A model generated the notes under the pieces. It had not been told where the DNA came from. It was given only the letters and a program-made list of their open reading frames with translations, and ran no database searches. DNA of 64,000 bases from assembly GCF_002847305.1 (NCBI RefSeq), contig NZ_CP025410.1, positions 1-64,000 on the forward strand. The letters run 5' to 3'. This document shows, one piece after another, positions 1 through 9,962 of this stretch (the first letter of the stretch is position 1; every line of letters starts with the position of its first letter). Source of the stretch: Paracoccus tegillarcae (GTDB lineage: Bacteria > Pseudomonadota > Alphaproteobacteria > Rhodobacterales > Rhodobacteraceae). A program made the position numbers and the translations under genes.

Positions 1-152
1 CCCAGGTCTTCGAGAATGAGGCCGAGAATGGCGCGGCATCGTCTTCGTCACTGGCGGCAACGGCCTCGGAAATGCGGTGCATCGCGGCGACCCTGCCGGC
101 CAGTCTCGCCGGCAGCGGGTCTTGGATCAGGCAGAGCGTCAAGCATCGTCAT
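1..152 (-). pseudogene. 5' part of the 144-aa small plasmid protein (overlap copy)
   Basis: Second copy of the start of the gene at 56815-57249, cut by the left window edge and carrying deletions near 36 and 128. It is not an independent gene. Confidence 0.75.
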
Positions 153-527
153 CACCGGCCTCTTCGCGGCGGGCGGCGTGACGCGCCAGCGTCATCTGCC
201 GCCCGCGCGTCGAGTTCCAGGGCCGGCCAAGGCGCGGGCGATGGTAGCGGTGGTCGCGCCGGCCAGATCCATTGCCAGGATTGTGGCGTCTTCCGCAGCG
301 GTGAACTTGCGCACATTGTAGCCGCTGCGGGTGCAGACCATCGGGCCGCGCGAGACCGGCATCTTCCCGCGCGTGTTCGGGCTGTCGGCGCCGAGGCGCA
401 GGCAATGCCAGCTGACGGCACCAACCGACATGTCGAGCCGGCAGGCAATGGCGGCGTGAGACAGGCCGATTTCGCGCAGGTCCGCCGCTTCGGTGAGTTG
501 GTCATCGGTGTATTTGCGCGGGGGCAT
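139..527 (-). pseudogene. HTH protein, frameshifted overlap copy
   Basis: Copy of the gene at 57236-57625. One G is missing near 230, which shifts the frame and changes the last third of the protein. Probably a sequencing error. Confidence 0.75.
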
Positions 528-694
528 CAGCTGACGGCCTCCACCAGTTTTTCGCCCTCGAACGAGCAAACCTCATAAATCAGAACTTCCATGCCAAAGC
601 GTTCTACGCGTTGCCGGGCGCGCTTGCGCGCCTCGGTCAGCGTCTCGCAGCGGATCGGCAGGTCGTCGGGATGATCGCGCAGTTCATAGAACAT
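527..694 (-). CDS. 55-aa hypothetical, intact overlap copy
   Basis: Identical to 57625-57792; see that entry. Confidence 0.55.
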   Translation of the reverse strand: MFYELRDHPDDLPIRCETLTEARKRARQRVERFGMEVLIYEVCSFEGEKLVEAVS

Positions 695-704
695 CACTGC
701 GCCC

Positions 705-905
705 TTACATCCGATGATGCGCGGCCAGGTCGCGCGCGTCGTGATGATGGTCGAGCATGGCCCGGAAATACGTGTGCCGATCACCGCGCCGGGCCGGATC
801 GAACCGGGCCGGCGGGTTGATCTTCTGCGAGGCCGCGCGGATCACGCTGCGGTCACTGGCGCTGATCGGGACATTCAGGCGGCAATAGGCGGAAAAGCTG
901 TGCAT
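705..905 (-). CDS. 66-aa hypothetical, intact overlap copy
   Basis: Identical to 57803-58003; see that entry. Confidence 0.55.
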   Translation of the reverse strand: MHSFSAYCRLNVPISASDRSVIRAASQKINPPARFDPARRGDRHTYFRAMLDHHHDARDLAAHHRM

Positions 906-917
906 GGCGGTCCTCTT

Positions 918-1102
918 TCAAAGGGTGATGCCGGGTTTCAGGTTGCCGTCCCGATCGAGCCAGCCGCGCGCCTCGGCGCAGGACAGGCAGATGCAGGTGC
1001 CAATGGGCAGATAGGGATCGATCACCGGCGCGAAATAGGCCCAAGGGTTGAGCCTGCCGCATTTGCGGCAGGACATGACGCTCAGGGGGTGGGGCCGCTC
1101 AT
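918..1102 (-). pseudogene. CxxC zinc-finger small protein, overlap copy
   Basis: Copy of 58016-58201. A G run near 1086 is one base short, so the upstream start coupled to ardC is out of frame. Translation from the internal Met at 1076 would still give the zinc-finger part. Confidence 0.6.
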
Positions 1103-1963
1103 GCGGCGGCCTGTTCGTCGATCATCCCGGCGGGGGTGGTTCTTATCAGCCAGTCGGCAGCTTTCTGGGCCTCGGTTGCGGCCTTGAAAATCATCCGCTT
1201 GTCGTCTTCAGGGCGCGCAACCAGCTTTCGACATAAGCGCTGTCTGCCCGAAATCCGGCGTCACGCCGATCTGCGCGCAGACCATGGCGCTGCCGATCTC
1301 CGCCACAAGTTCCTCAATGCGCGTCCGTGCGCCCATTGAACGGCTGAAACGGTCCAGCCGATGCACGGCGCCAGTGCGTGACAGGCTTCATGGGCCAGCG
1401 TGGCATAATTCAGTGGCATCATGAAACGTCGCGACAACGGCATATGGATGAAATCGCCTGCACATCATAGAAGGCTTTCCGGCCGCTCGGTGCTGCGCCG
1501 CGCGATGCCGGTTGCATCAAAGAAGGCCTCAAGTGCCGGGTCGGTTTCGGTGCAAACTCGCGCGGGCTTCAACGGGCTTGCCCTGAAATTCCTCGGGCAA
1601 TCCGTCGATCTGATCGGCATTGAAGACACGATAGGCTTTGGCATAGCCGATGGTCTTTTCCTCACCGGTCTCGGATCGGCTTTTCAACGGTGCCGTATTT
1701 GACGACGGTGCGGATTTCTCGCCTTGCGGACCTGTGCGCAGCCTCTTGTGCTTGCGGTAGTGAACCAATGGGCTGCGATAACCCTGTTCAGCGGCCTGCG
1801 CCATAGCATCAGATGTTGATACCGCGATAAGGTTCGCCGTTGCTGCGGCGGGGAAGGGATGCCGCCCTGATCGCCGGTCCACGCTTTTGCCAGACCGGGT
1901 GCCAGCTCGATGCTGGCAATGATCTGGTCGGTGACATGCTGTAAACATCGAATTGGGCATCAT
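1099..1963 (-). pseudogene. ardC-like gene, multiply frameshifted overlap copy
   Basis: Copy of the ArdC-like gene at 58198-59088, about 28 bases shorter, with many single-base deletions that break the frame. The pieces still read the ArdC and HEACH-peptidase segments. Treated as low-quality sequence, not as gene decay. Confidence 0.8.
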
Positions 1964-2152
1964 GCGCCTCCTGCACGGAGCGCTCTCGGCGCTGACCTCG
2001 ATGCAGCAATCGGCGCAGGTCTTGTCGTCATAGACGGTGGACAATTCCCACTCTTGCGTCTCAACGTTCAGCGGGCGCAAGCGTCGGCCAGAATGCTCTC
2101 ACTCGCAATGCGGCAGTTGATGGTGATGGGCTGATGGCTTCACGCGCGGCAT
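1960..2152 (-). pseudogene. Zinc-ribbon small protein, frameshifted overlap copy
   Basis: Copy of 59088-59288 with several deletions. Confidence 0.7.
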
Positions 2153-2367
2153 GATCGGCCTCCACGTGATCACGACAGTTTCGCCTTCGACGCGATAGTC
2201 GATCTTACGCAGCAGCACCTGTTCAATGCCTCACGCGGCACGCCGGATAGGTCGCGGCGATCACGTCAGCAGCTGCGGGCGGTGTCCTCAAATGATAGCC
2301 ATTGATCGCCATGCGATCAGGCCGGGGGTGTGAACGAGGGATGACGATCCCAAGCGTATTCAGCCAT
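2140..2367 (-). pseudogene. 78-aa hypothetical, frameshifted overlap copy
   Basis: Copy of 59275-59511 with several deletions. Confidence 0.7.
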
Positions 2368-2376
2368 TTGTGGCCT

Positions 2377-2716
2377 CCTTTTTGCGACGGTCCCGCTTGG
2401 TTTTTGCCGTGGTCGGGGTGCATAATGGGCCGGGTTTTCAGAAGAGGACGCGGAACGCGGCCTCTCCTGAAAGCTGCTCCCGCCGAGGCAGGAGGGGACC
2501 CGATCAAGGTCGGTCGTAGGGCGAGGGGAGGGGATCACCGGCCTGCACAGAGCCGAAGGCGAAGGAAGGCTGGGGACACCCTCGCCGGTGAAGCGACCGC
2601 GCCTTGAACGGGGAACCGGCGTTCCCAAGGCGGCCGCGGCACGCGGCCCAAGAAAAAGCCGGGGCGTTCGGCTTTGCCCGAATCCCGGCTGTGATGGCCT
2701 GCGCCTGGCGCGGGCC
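2377..2716. repeat. Leader-module repeat, overlap copy
   Basis: Deletion-bearing copy of the leader module at 59521-59881. Confidence 0.8.
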
Positions 2717-2796
2717 GCCACCGATCTTGCTGGCCGCAGGCCGTCGCGTGAGCGACTGGATGGAACGGCAAAGGGCGGCTTTCGCCGCCCTGCCGT

Positions 2797-2980
2797 TCAC
2801 TCCTGTCGTCGTCCCGTTTCGGAAGGCGACCATATCGACGCGGGAACATTTGTGGCGACCTGGATGGAGGTGATCTCGCCGGCGGCGTTGCGGTTGATGA
2901 AGAGGACACCGCAGCTGTCCCAGAAGTTCTGCCTCTTTCTCGCCGGTTTTCACGCGGAGCTTCATGCTTTCGTTGGCCAT
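2797..2980 (-). pseudogene. 63-aa hypothetical, frameshifted overlap copy
   Basis: Copy of 59964-60155, eight bases shorter. Confidence 0.7.
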
Positions 2981-3739
2981 TTGGTTTTCCTTTCCTGCTT
3001 GGCGTTTCGATGAAATTTCTGGGACGGGGCAGGAAGAGCGCCTCAATGGCGAATTTGCCTCGCGAGGAATGGCCGTAGCCAGGGGAAATTCGTCGTTGAA
3101 GGCCGCAGTCCGTCCGGCGCGCTGCCCTGTCATATTTCATCGATGAGAAACGCCTTCGCAGAAAGGACGGGTTGGCCACGACAGCAAGCGACTGCGTAAC
3201 CGTGCGCGAGAAGGACGGTAAGAACGGACCGGGCGCCTGTATCCGGTTCAACCGCAATGCAGCCGGCGCTGCTCATGCGCCCGCCGTCAGTCAGATGAGT
3301 TCCTCTGTCGAGTTTTGGCCCTCCGAACTGACGATCGGATTGGAAGTGTAGGCGAAAGCTGCCCCATGATCCGTTGGAACGTGACGGCTGAAGGCAGCCC
3401 GCGTCAGCGGGCGTGACCGAATGGGCGAGACGGGCGGGCAGGGCGCCAAGGACCGGCAGTGAATGCTGGCTCGGTACGAGACGGACAGGCGCCGGCCGCA
3501 GCCAGCGCATCGCCCCAACAGGCTCGGGTCCGGCCGGGACGGACGGACTAGCGCGCGGTGCCCGCTTGCGGGCAGACGCCCGGAAACACTTTTCGACCCT
3601 ATTCGTCACCCTATCAATCGGCGAATAAGCCATTGCAAAACGCAACGGTCCCGAAAACAGACGCGGCGTGGCCGCTAACTGCTTGGTACTCAATAGCTCA
3701 TTGTTCGGTCTTAGAGGTCAAAGTCCAGCGGCCTGGCCT

Positions 3740-3975
3740 TCAATCCAGAGCGACCAGCAGGCGAATACGCAGACCGCCACGAGGCCGATGGCGTCCGTTT
3801 CAGGGTCAGTTCGCGATTTCAGGTTTCTGCGTGATTGTGCTGACGCACGGGATCTTCCTTAAACATCGGGTGCTGGCGTATGGCATCAGCGCGCGTTTCA
3901 GGATGAGGCTGCAAAGATAGCTGACGCCGGCGAGGCCGCCGACGCAGATGACATAGAAATGGTGGTGTAAGTCAT
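3740..3975 (-). pseudogene. Two-TM membrane protein, frameshifted overlap copy
   Basis: Copy of 60939-61181, seven bases shorter. Confidence 0.7.
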
Positions 3976-4083
3976 GATCGGTTCTGGTTATTCCGTGGCT
4001 CGACTGCAGATGAACGCACATCTTGCTGTACAGCGCAAGGGATATACATTATTGCATATCCTGAATATTCTCTGAGATATACA

Positions 4084-4321
4084 ATGCCGCTATATTTCGA
4101 GACGAGACGGTGAACGATCTGGCCGTGAAGCTGGCCGGCCTGACTGGCCAGAACAAGACGGCTGCGGTCAGGATGGCATTGGAAGATGCATCGACAAGCA
4201 GACGAGCGTAAAAACCCTGTCTCAGCGGGTCTCTGCGATCCAGCGCGCGCGCGTCAGCGCGGCTCGGCCCGGATGGTTTTGACGACAAGCCGCTGATGGA
4301 CGATCTGTCCGGGGTCTTTGA
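4084..4321 (+). pseudogene. vapB: vapB antitoxin, frameshifted overlap copy
   Basis: Copy of the antitoxin gene at 61294-61536, five bases shorter and out of frame. Confidence 0.7.
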
Positions 4322-4743
4322 TGTTTGTCGATGCCTCGGCCATGGTCGCGATCATCAAGGGTGAGCCGGAAGCCGCAGGCTTCGTGGCCGCGCTTGATGC
4401 GCGAGGGGCAAGGTCTTCGTTTCACCGATCTCGCGCTTCGAGCGGTGATTTCGCTGGCCGTCCAGATGGCGCAAAAGCGTGGCGACGAACATATGGCGAC
4501 CGATGATCACATGGCGGCAGGCGAGCTGGTTAGCGCGCTGCTGGCGGAAGCCGGAGCGCGCGAGGTTCACATCACGGAAAGCATCGGGCAGGCGGCGCGA
4601 AGCGCCGCACTTACTATGGCAAGGTAGCGGGCCACCCGGCGAAGCTGAATATGGGCGATTGTTTCGCCTATGCCTGTGCGAAAGCGTATCATGTGCCGTT
4701 GCTCTATAAGGGCAACGACTTCAAGCAGACGGATCTGGGGTAA
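4321..4743 (+). pseudogene. vapC: vapC toxin, frameshifted overlap copy
   Basis: Copy of the PIN toxin gene at 61536-61961, three bases shorter. The deletions lie at three separate places, so the middle is read out of frame. Confidence 0.7.
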
Positions 4744-4745
4744 CG

Positions 4746-4954
4746 ATGATGGCTTTGCCGATGGAAGGGCGGTTGATCCTGGAAACCGCCGACGGCGCAG
4801 AAATCGAACTTGCGGCGGGCGAGGCCAGCGCGTTCTTTACGCGCTGGTGACGCTCGCGCAGACGCCCGTTGCGCCCCATATCACGGTCGCCGCGGTTCGG
4901 ACGCCACAAGGCGTCGAATTGTGGCGCGGAACGTCAGCCGGTGCGGCTCAATGA
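4746..4954 (+). pseudogene. 69-aa hypothetical, frameshifted overlap copy
   Basis: Copy of 61964-62173 with one G missing near 4822. Confidence 0.65.
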
Positions 4955-5208
4955 CGGGCCGCGATGAGGCAGAAGACAGGCTTCGCGGCCCGCGCAAGCT
5001 CGGGCCTTATGCGGATCGCGATCTTGATTGCCAGGAAGCCCTGGAAGCTGGCTTGATGGCTTTGGTTGATCGGGCCGAGGCGGCAGGCTGGCTACGGATC
5101 GAAGCCTATGCGGCGCTTGTCGAGCTGATCGACCATCAGGCCATGGCGGACCAGGCCAGGGAATTGACGGCAGAGACGATAGACCGTTTGCGAGGGTCAA
5201 AGAACTGA
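4951..5208 (+). CDS. 85-aa hypothetical, intact overlap copy
   Basis: Identical to 62170-62427; see that entry. Confidence 0.5.
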   Translation: MTGRDEAEDRLRGPRKLGPYADRDLDCQEALEAGLMALVDRAEAAGWLRIEAYAALVELIDHQAMADQARELTAETIDRLRGSKN

Positions 5209-5255
5209 GGCCCGCGCCGCCCGGCAACAGCGACCATCAAGACAAACAGGATTTC

Positions 5256-5654
5256 ATGAAACATCTTCTCCTTGCCGCGATAATCGCTGTTGCTGGAACG
5301 CCGGCGTTGTCGATCGGCGTCTGCGACGGGCCGAACCGGCACACCTGCGTTGTCGACGGTGATACGGTGTGGTTGGACGGCACAAAATACAGAATGGCTG
5401 GCTATGACGCGCCGGAAACAACCACGAATATTTGCGGCGGACAGGCAGAGGTCGATTTGGGACGCCGCGCAACGCGGCGCGTTGTCGAGCTGCTGAACGC
5501 GGGCAATATCAGCATCGCCGATCACGGCACGCGCGGCAAATACGGGCGCGGTCTGATTTCGATCTACTCCGGCGGAACGGATATTGGCGACATTCTCATC
5601 CGCGAGGGCCTTGCCCGACACTGGCCGCACGGTCGCGAGTTCTGGTGCCGCTGA
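5256..5654 (+). CDS. Secreted SNase-like nuclease, intact overlap copy
   Basis: Identical to 62475-62873; see that entry. Confidence 0.7.
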   Translation: MKHLLLAAIIAVAGTPALSIGVCDGPNRHTCVVDGDTVWLDGTKYRMAGYDAPETTTNICGGQAEVDLGRRATRRVVELLNAGNISIADHGTRGKYGRGLISIYSGGTDIGDILIREGLARHWPHGREFWCR

Positions 5655-5730
5655 CAGGCGAAGACCGGCTGGCCTTTGGCGTAATGGACACCAATTGACC
5701 GGCCAAGCGTGTTCTCTATATGTTCCGACC

Positions 5731-6048
5731 ATGCCCGCGGTTCCGTCCTCCAACAAGTTTGCCAATCGATCGATCAGCGACTGCGCCCGCGACCAGATGC
5801 TGATCACGATGCGCTGCAATTGCTGCCGGCGGCAGGTGGTGTTTTGGGCCGAGGATCTGGATCGCGTCCTAGAGGGCAAGTTTCACGAGGCGCACAAGCC
5901 GATCTGGCCCTGCTCAAATTGCCGGACGATAGACTATATGCAGATGCGCTGGAGCATTCCGGCAGCCTCGGAAATCGCCGCTGGCTTGACCGTCAGGCGA
6001 CCAGTCCGGAAGATCACGAAATGGATCTGGCGCGACGAAAGGGCTTAG
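5731..6048 (+). CDS. Zinc-finger small protein, intact overlap copy
   Basis: Identical to 62950-63267; see that entry. Confidence 0.55.
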   Translation: MPAVPSSNKFANRSISDCARDQMLITMRCNCCRRQVVFWAEDLDRVLEGKFHEAHKPIWPCSNCRTIDYMQMRWSIPAASEIAAGLTVRRPVRKITKWIWRDERA

Positions 6049-6051
6049 TCG

Positions 6052-6697
6052 ATGTGTAATCTTTACAGCAACACGACGACGCAAGAGGCGATGCGCCGCA
6101 TGTTCGACGGCCTGGCAGACCGGGCCGGCAACCTGAAGCCTGGTCGGGTTTACCCCGACCAGATGGGGGCCATCGTGCGGCATGGCGATGGGGCTTTGGA
6201 GCTGGTGCAGAGCCGGTGGGGACTGCCATCGCCCAAATTCGCCCTGAAAACCGAACGGGATCCCGGCGTGACGAATGTGCGCAATCTCGGATCGGCTCAT
6301 TGGCGGCGGTGGCTCGGCCGCGATCATCGCTGTCTGGTGCCGGTGACGGCTTTTGCCGAACCGGCTGGCAAGGGCCGGGCAACCAGTGGTTTGCCCTGGC
6401 GGATGAAAGACCGATGTTCTTCGCCGGAATCGAGGTCAGGGACTGGACCTCGGTTCGCAAGGTGAAGGACGGCGAAACGATGGACGATCTCTATGCCTTC
6501 CTGACCTGTGACCCGAACGCAGAGGTTAAGCCTGTTCACCCGAAGGCCATGCGGTCATTCTCACGGAACCGGAGGAATGGCGCGCCTGGATGGACGGCAT
6601 CCCGGCACCGGAGCTTCAACGCCCGCTGGCTGATGGACTGCTGTGCTTGATCGAGGACGACGATCCGAGGGCAAGGACTGATCCGCCGCGCCCATAG
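6052..6697 (+). pseudogene. SRAP peptidase gene, frameshifted overlap copy
   Basis: Copy of 63271-63918 with one base missing near 6379 and one near 6551. Confidence 0.75.
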
Positions 6698-6780
6698 GCG
6701 CGGCTCGGCGCGAAGCGCACGGGCCTGGCCTGTCCCGGCCCATAGCGGGGCCGGCCAGGGCAACCCGCCGACCGCGCGAC

Positions 6781-6807
6781 AAAAAAAGACCCCGCGACGC
6801 GCGCGGG
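6781..6807 (-). terminator. Rho-independent terminator, minus strand
   Basis: Read on the minus strand, a CCCGCG / CGCGGG stem (6802-6807 with 6791-6796) is followed by seven T (6787-6781). It would end the minus-strand transcript carrying the ParB-like gene and lies between that gene and the plus-strand SRAP gene. Confidence 0.6.
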
Positions 6808-6945
6808 CCAGTTGAACCTTCGTCGCAGAAGGAAAGGGTCAGCGGGCGCACTGTTCTGGGTCTAATCCGTTCGCGCCCGTGTAGGTCGATGATCCAGCCA
6901 GCGCCATCGGGACGGATGGTCATAGATCGATCCTCCATGAAGGAC

Positions 6946-6970
6946 GGGGCGCGCGACTTGCGCGCGCCCC
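6946..6970 (-). promoter_or_regulatory. Perfect GC hairpin just after the ParB-like gene
   Basis: A 10-bp perfect inverted repeat (GGGGCGCGCG and CGCGCGCCCC) with a 5-base loop sits 7 bases past the stop codon at 6978. There is no T tail on the minus strand, so it may stabilise the 3' end or attenuate transcription. Confidence 0.5.
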
Positions 6971-6977
6971 GCTTCGG

Positions 6978-8817
6978 TCACTCCATCCCCTCGGGCACCC
7001 ACGCGGCGATCCGGGCTTCCTGTGCCTCGGTCAGTCCGTGGGCCTTTCGGGTGGATGGGTCCGCAAACAGCTTTTCCAGCTTCTCGGCCTTCTCGCCTTT
7101 TTCAGCTTGGCGAAGGTGGTGGCGGTCGGGTGCGCGTCTTTCAGGTCCAGCAGATCGCGCCACAACTCGTTGAGGTAGGGGCCTCCGACACGGCTGAAGA
7201 AATTCGCTGCCGTGGGGGTCCAGACTCGCGGATCGCGGGTTTGGCGTCCTTGTCGACCAGTGCGCGCAGTTCGTCGGAACCGCCGCGATATTGGGCCGCA
7301 AGGAACCGGGCCAACTCGCCGCGAACGTGATCCTCGCCCTTCTTGCGGAAGGCGCGGAAGGATTTGGCCAAGTCTTTGCCATACATGTCGGGCGGGTACC
7401 GTTGGTCAGACGATCATCCAGCGCATAGCCTTCCGCTGCCGTTGTCGGCCAGTTCGGCACGTCCTCGGTCGAAAGCCCGAACGGCTTCTGCCAGTGCAGA
7501 TCATGGCTCAACTGATAGGCCAGAAGGGCGATCAGCAGGTCAGGATCGCGCAAGACAGCATGTTGACGCGCACCGGCGGCAACCCGGTTCAGATCGTCGC
7601 GCAAGGCATTGCTGATGGGCGATTTCGGCGCGGCATCGGTGCTTCCGGTCTGTCCGCGCGATGCCGCGTGGCCGGTCAGAACCTCCGCCGCGATGGCGGC
7701 TTCGCGATCCTCGGGCGGACATAGGCAGCTTGCACGGTCAATTGCCCTGCGCGGTCCACAAAGATGAACAACCCGGCATGATCGCGCTGCGAGGCGGTGA
7801 AATCACCCGCATTGATCGCTTCCAGCGCGTCCAGTTCAGCCTGACCTGCTTCATCCAGCACGTCCCCTCCGCCAGTTCCGCCAGTTCGTCATAGCGGGCG
7901 GCCTGTTCCTCTGTCAGATCGCCCTCGACGCGATAGATGCGGTCCAGTTTCGACGTGACCTCATAGGCGATATACTGGTCGCCGGTCGTCTCGACCCATT
8001 TCCAGCCATGACCGAGCAATTCGGCGTCCATGGCAAGCTTTTCGGCAAAGAGGCGGTCCAGCAACTCGGCATCGGCCAGAAAGACCTGATCCGCGAACAG
8101 ATCGCGGGTCAAATGGCCGCCCGCGCCCTCATAGGCGTCCAGCCCCACATAGGCGACACGGCGATCAGATTTGCCGATGGTGTCGGGCTGCAACATCTGT
8201 TTCAGCCGCGCCACGGAATAATCTTCGCCGCGCACCCGGTCCAGCACGTCGAGCGCAAGGGCTTCGCTTTGGGCCACGGTGAAGCATTCCGCTGCACCAA
8301 GGGTGATTTCACCGGCTTTCAGCGCGTCCAGCACCGGAACCGGCAGGGCTGCAAGGGCAAGGCGGCGATAGACGTGCTTTTCGGTCTGACCGAACACGCG
8401 GGCGATGGCCGGGACGGTGCTGCCGCTGTCCGCCATCCGGCCATAGGCGCGAATTTCGTCGGCGGGGTGCAGGGCTTCGCGGGCGGTGTTTTCGATGCTG
8501 GCCCATGCCCGTGCGGTAGCTTCATCAGGGGCGATCCGCACCGGGATTTCAGCCAGACCGATAGCGGCCATGTCCTCGGCCGGCAGTTCCGTCATCGCCA
8601 GCAGGCGACGGCCACCGGCGACGATGCCGACCTTGCCGTCCTCGTCCAGATGACCGGCAAGGTTCTGGATCAGCCCCGCAACCTTGATGCTTTCGGCCAG
8701 CAGCCGCAGGCCATCCCAATCGCTGCCGGTGCGGGTGCGTGGGTTCATGGGCGAGACATAGAGGCGATCCAGCGGGAAATACTGGATCGGGGCCTTGTCG
8801 ATAGCACTCTGTTTCAT
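6978..8817 (-). pseudogene. ParB/Spo0J-like nuclease-domain protein, frameshifted in the 3' third
   Basis: The first ~320 codons (8817 to about 7865) are intact and show a ParB N-terminal domain. It has a typical opening around residues 10-90, with the motif GGRRLLA near residue 69, then a KorB/HTH-like segment (VPAIARVFGQTEKHVYRRL). ParB-domain proteins bind DNA and CTP or act as nucleases; this large plasmid type usually sits apart from parA and its role is not established. The rest reads in other frames with breaks near 7862, 7710, 7395, 7210 and 7105. Joined, the protein would be about 613 residues. The breaks look like the homopolymer deletions seen in 1-6778, so the gene is probably intact in the cell. 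No parA is adjacent. Confidence 0.75.
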
Positions 8818-8890
8818 GGTTCATATCCTTGTTTGCGACGTTGTTTTGTGGTATCGGTGCCCCGGCTCTTATGGGCCGAGGCGAGGGGGC

Positions 8891-9010
8891 TTAGATGACC
8901 CCGTGCTGGATCAGGAAGGCGCGGCCGATCTTCGCGGAATGTCCGCCCTTCCTGATGAGCGCCCACGCTTCGGTGATGCGGCTCTCAAGCCATTCGTTCG
9001 TTGTTCTCAC
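8891..9010 (-). CDS. Possible 39-aa small protein
   Basis: The frame ending at 8891 encodes a basic, helical-looking peptide (NEWLESRITEAWALIRKGG). A strong ribosome-binding sequence (AAAGGAGG) lies at its 5' end, but the only start in frame is a GTG that overlaps it. The frame may be disturbed by a missing base. I do not recognise a family. Confidence 0.3.
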   Translation of the reverse strand: MRTTNEWLESRITEAWALIRKGGHSAKIGRAFLIQHGVI

Positions 9011-9121
9011 CTCCTTTCGCTTTCGGGTGGTCGGGGGGACGTTGGCCGTCCCTCCCTTCCTTGAGCCTGCTCGACAGGCTCGGCCTCGGCCCGACCGGAG
9101 CAAATCAGGCCGAACTCGGGA

Positions 9122-9589
9122 TCAGTATTCAGAGGGCAGAAGGATGGTCAGAACGCGGGTGGTCCGGTCCAGATTGGCCGGTTCGCTGGACCCGTATTCA
9201 CAAGCCTCGTCATAGAGATCGATCTTGAAATAGATGCGGGTTCCTTCGACGTTCAGGATGGCAAAGTCCCGTGCGCCGAAGGGGTCATTGTCCTCGGAAA
9301 AATCGGTGAACATCGACACCGATAGCAGGCAGAGGCTGACAAAGGCCGGGCCTTTGGCGTTGATGCCCGGCGTCAGCATGACGCGGGCCTTCATGCCTTT
9401 CGGCGTGGCGATCAGCAGGCCAAGGCGCAGCAGATCGTTCTGTTTTGCAATGGTGGCGGTTTCCACGGTCGGGAAATCGCGGCACTTGCCGACAGCGCGG
9501 CAGTTCGGGCATTGGCAGGGCTGTTCTGCGGCCTCGATCCGGTGCGAACAGGCGGCACAAACATAGATCAGCTTCGTATCGGCAAGCAT
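9122..9589 (-). CDS. DUF3768 family protein with N-terminal zinc ribbon
   Basis: 155 residues. Residues ~10-35 carry two Cys pairs (CAAC and CQCPNC), a zinc-ribbon arrangement. The rest matches what I know of DUF3768: an N-D-x-L-R-x-x-L opening, a GMKARVMLTPG segment, a central DNDPFGARDF motif, an FKIDLYD stretch and the C-terminal TRVLTILLPSEY. DUF3768 proteins are frequent on rhizobial and Rhodobacteraceae plasmids; their biochemical role is unknown. The start is fixed by an AAAAAGGAAA ribosome-binding site about 6 bases upstream. The gene follows one copy of the leader module (9599-9962). Confidence 0.75.
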   Translation of the reverse strand: MLADTKLIYVCAACSHRIEAAEQPCQCPNCRAVGKCRDFPTVETATIAKQNDLLRLGLLIATPKGMKARVMLTPGINAKGPAFVSLCLLSVSMFTDFSEDNDPFGARDFAILNVEGTRIYFKIDLYDEACEYGSSEPANLDRTTRVLTILLPSEY

Positions 9590-9598
9590 GGTCGATTT

Positions 9599-9962
9599 CC
9601 TTTTTGCGACGGTCCCGCCTTGGTCTTTGCCGTGGTCGGGGTGCCCATAATGGGCCGGGTTTTCAGAAGAGGACGCGGGAACCGCGCGCCTCTCCTGAAA
9701 GCCTGGCTCCCGCCGAGGGCAGGAGGGGGACCCGATCAAGGGTCGGCCGTAGGGGCGAGGGGAGGGGGATCACCCGGCCTGCACGGAGCCGAAGGCGAAG
9801 GAAGGCCGGGGACACCCCTCGCCCCGTCAAGCGTCCGCGCCCTTGAACGGGGGAACCGGCGGTTCCCAAGGCGGCCGCGGCCACGCGGCCAAAAGCAAAA
9901 GCCGGGGCGTTCGGCTTCGTCCGAATCCCCCGGCTGTCGTGGCCTGCGCCCTGGCGCGGGCC
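9599..9962. repeat. Leader-module repeat B (terminator plus 5' leader)
   Basis: About 360 bp, close to identical with 59521-59881 and, over its gene-proximal ~295 bp, with 14326-14620. Read on the minus strand it begins with a terminator hairpin and ends at the ribosome-binding site of the DUF3768 gene. See findings. Confidence 0.85.
9895..9936 (-). terminator. Terminator inside leader module B
   Basis: On the minus strand an AGCCGGGG ... CCCCGGCT stem with an inner GATTCGG/CCGAAC helix is followed by TTTTGCTTTT. It would stop transcripts entering from upstream before the leader of the DUF3768 gene. Confidence 0.55.

Larger units (their letters stand above)
1..6778. repeat. Terminal overlap, copy 1 (poorly polished) of 57095-64000
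   Basis: Base for base this matches 57095-64000 in the same orientation. The offset grows from 57094 at the left end to 57222 at the right, so this copy lacks 128 bases net. Losses are mostly single bases in short homopolymers and concentrate between about 1080 and 4860; 240-1080 and 4860-6340 are nearly perfect. The other copy carries the intact reading frames. I read this as the untrimmed end of a circular contig, not a biological duplication. A real duplication would not be expected to carry almost only deletions in homopolymers. Confidence 0.9.

Noticed and set aside
1..6778. A second functional set of ardC, vapBC, SNase and SRAP genes
   Set aside because: Contig-end overlap with deletion errors, not a real duplication.
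6561..6938. 125-codon minus-strand frame with MTIRPDGAGWIIDLHGRERI
   Set aside because: It runs through the terminator at 6781 into the SRAP gene; a short gene from 6923 is possible, but its end cannot be set in low-quality sequence.
8008..8898. 296-codon plus-strand frame
   Set aside because: Antisense shadow of the ParB-like gene; low-complexity translation.
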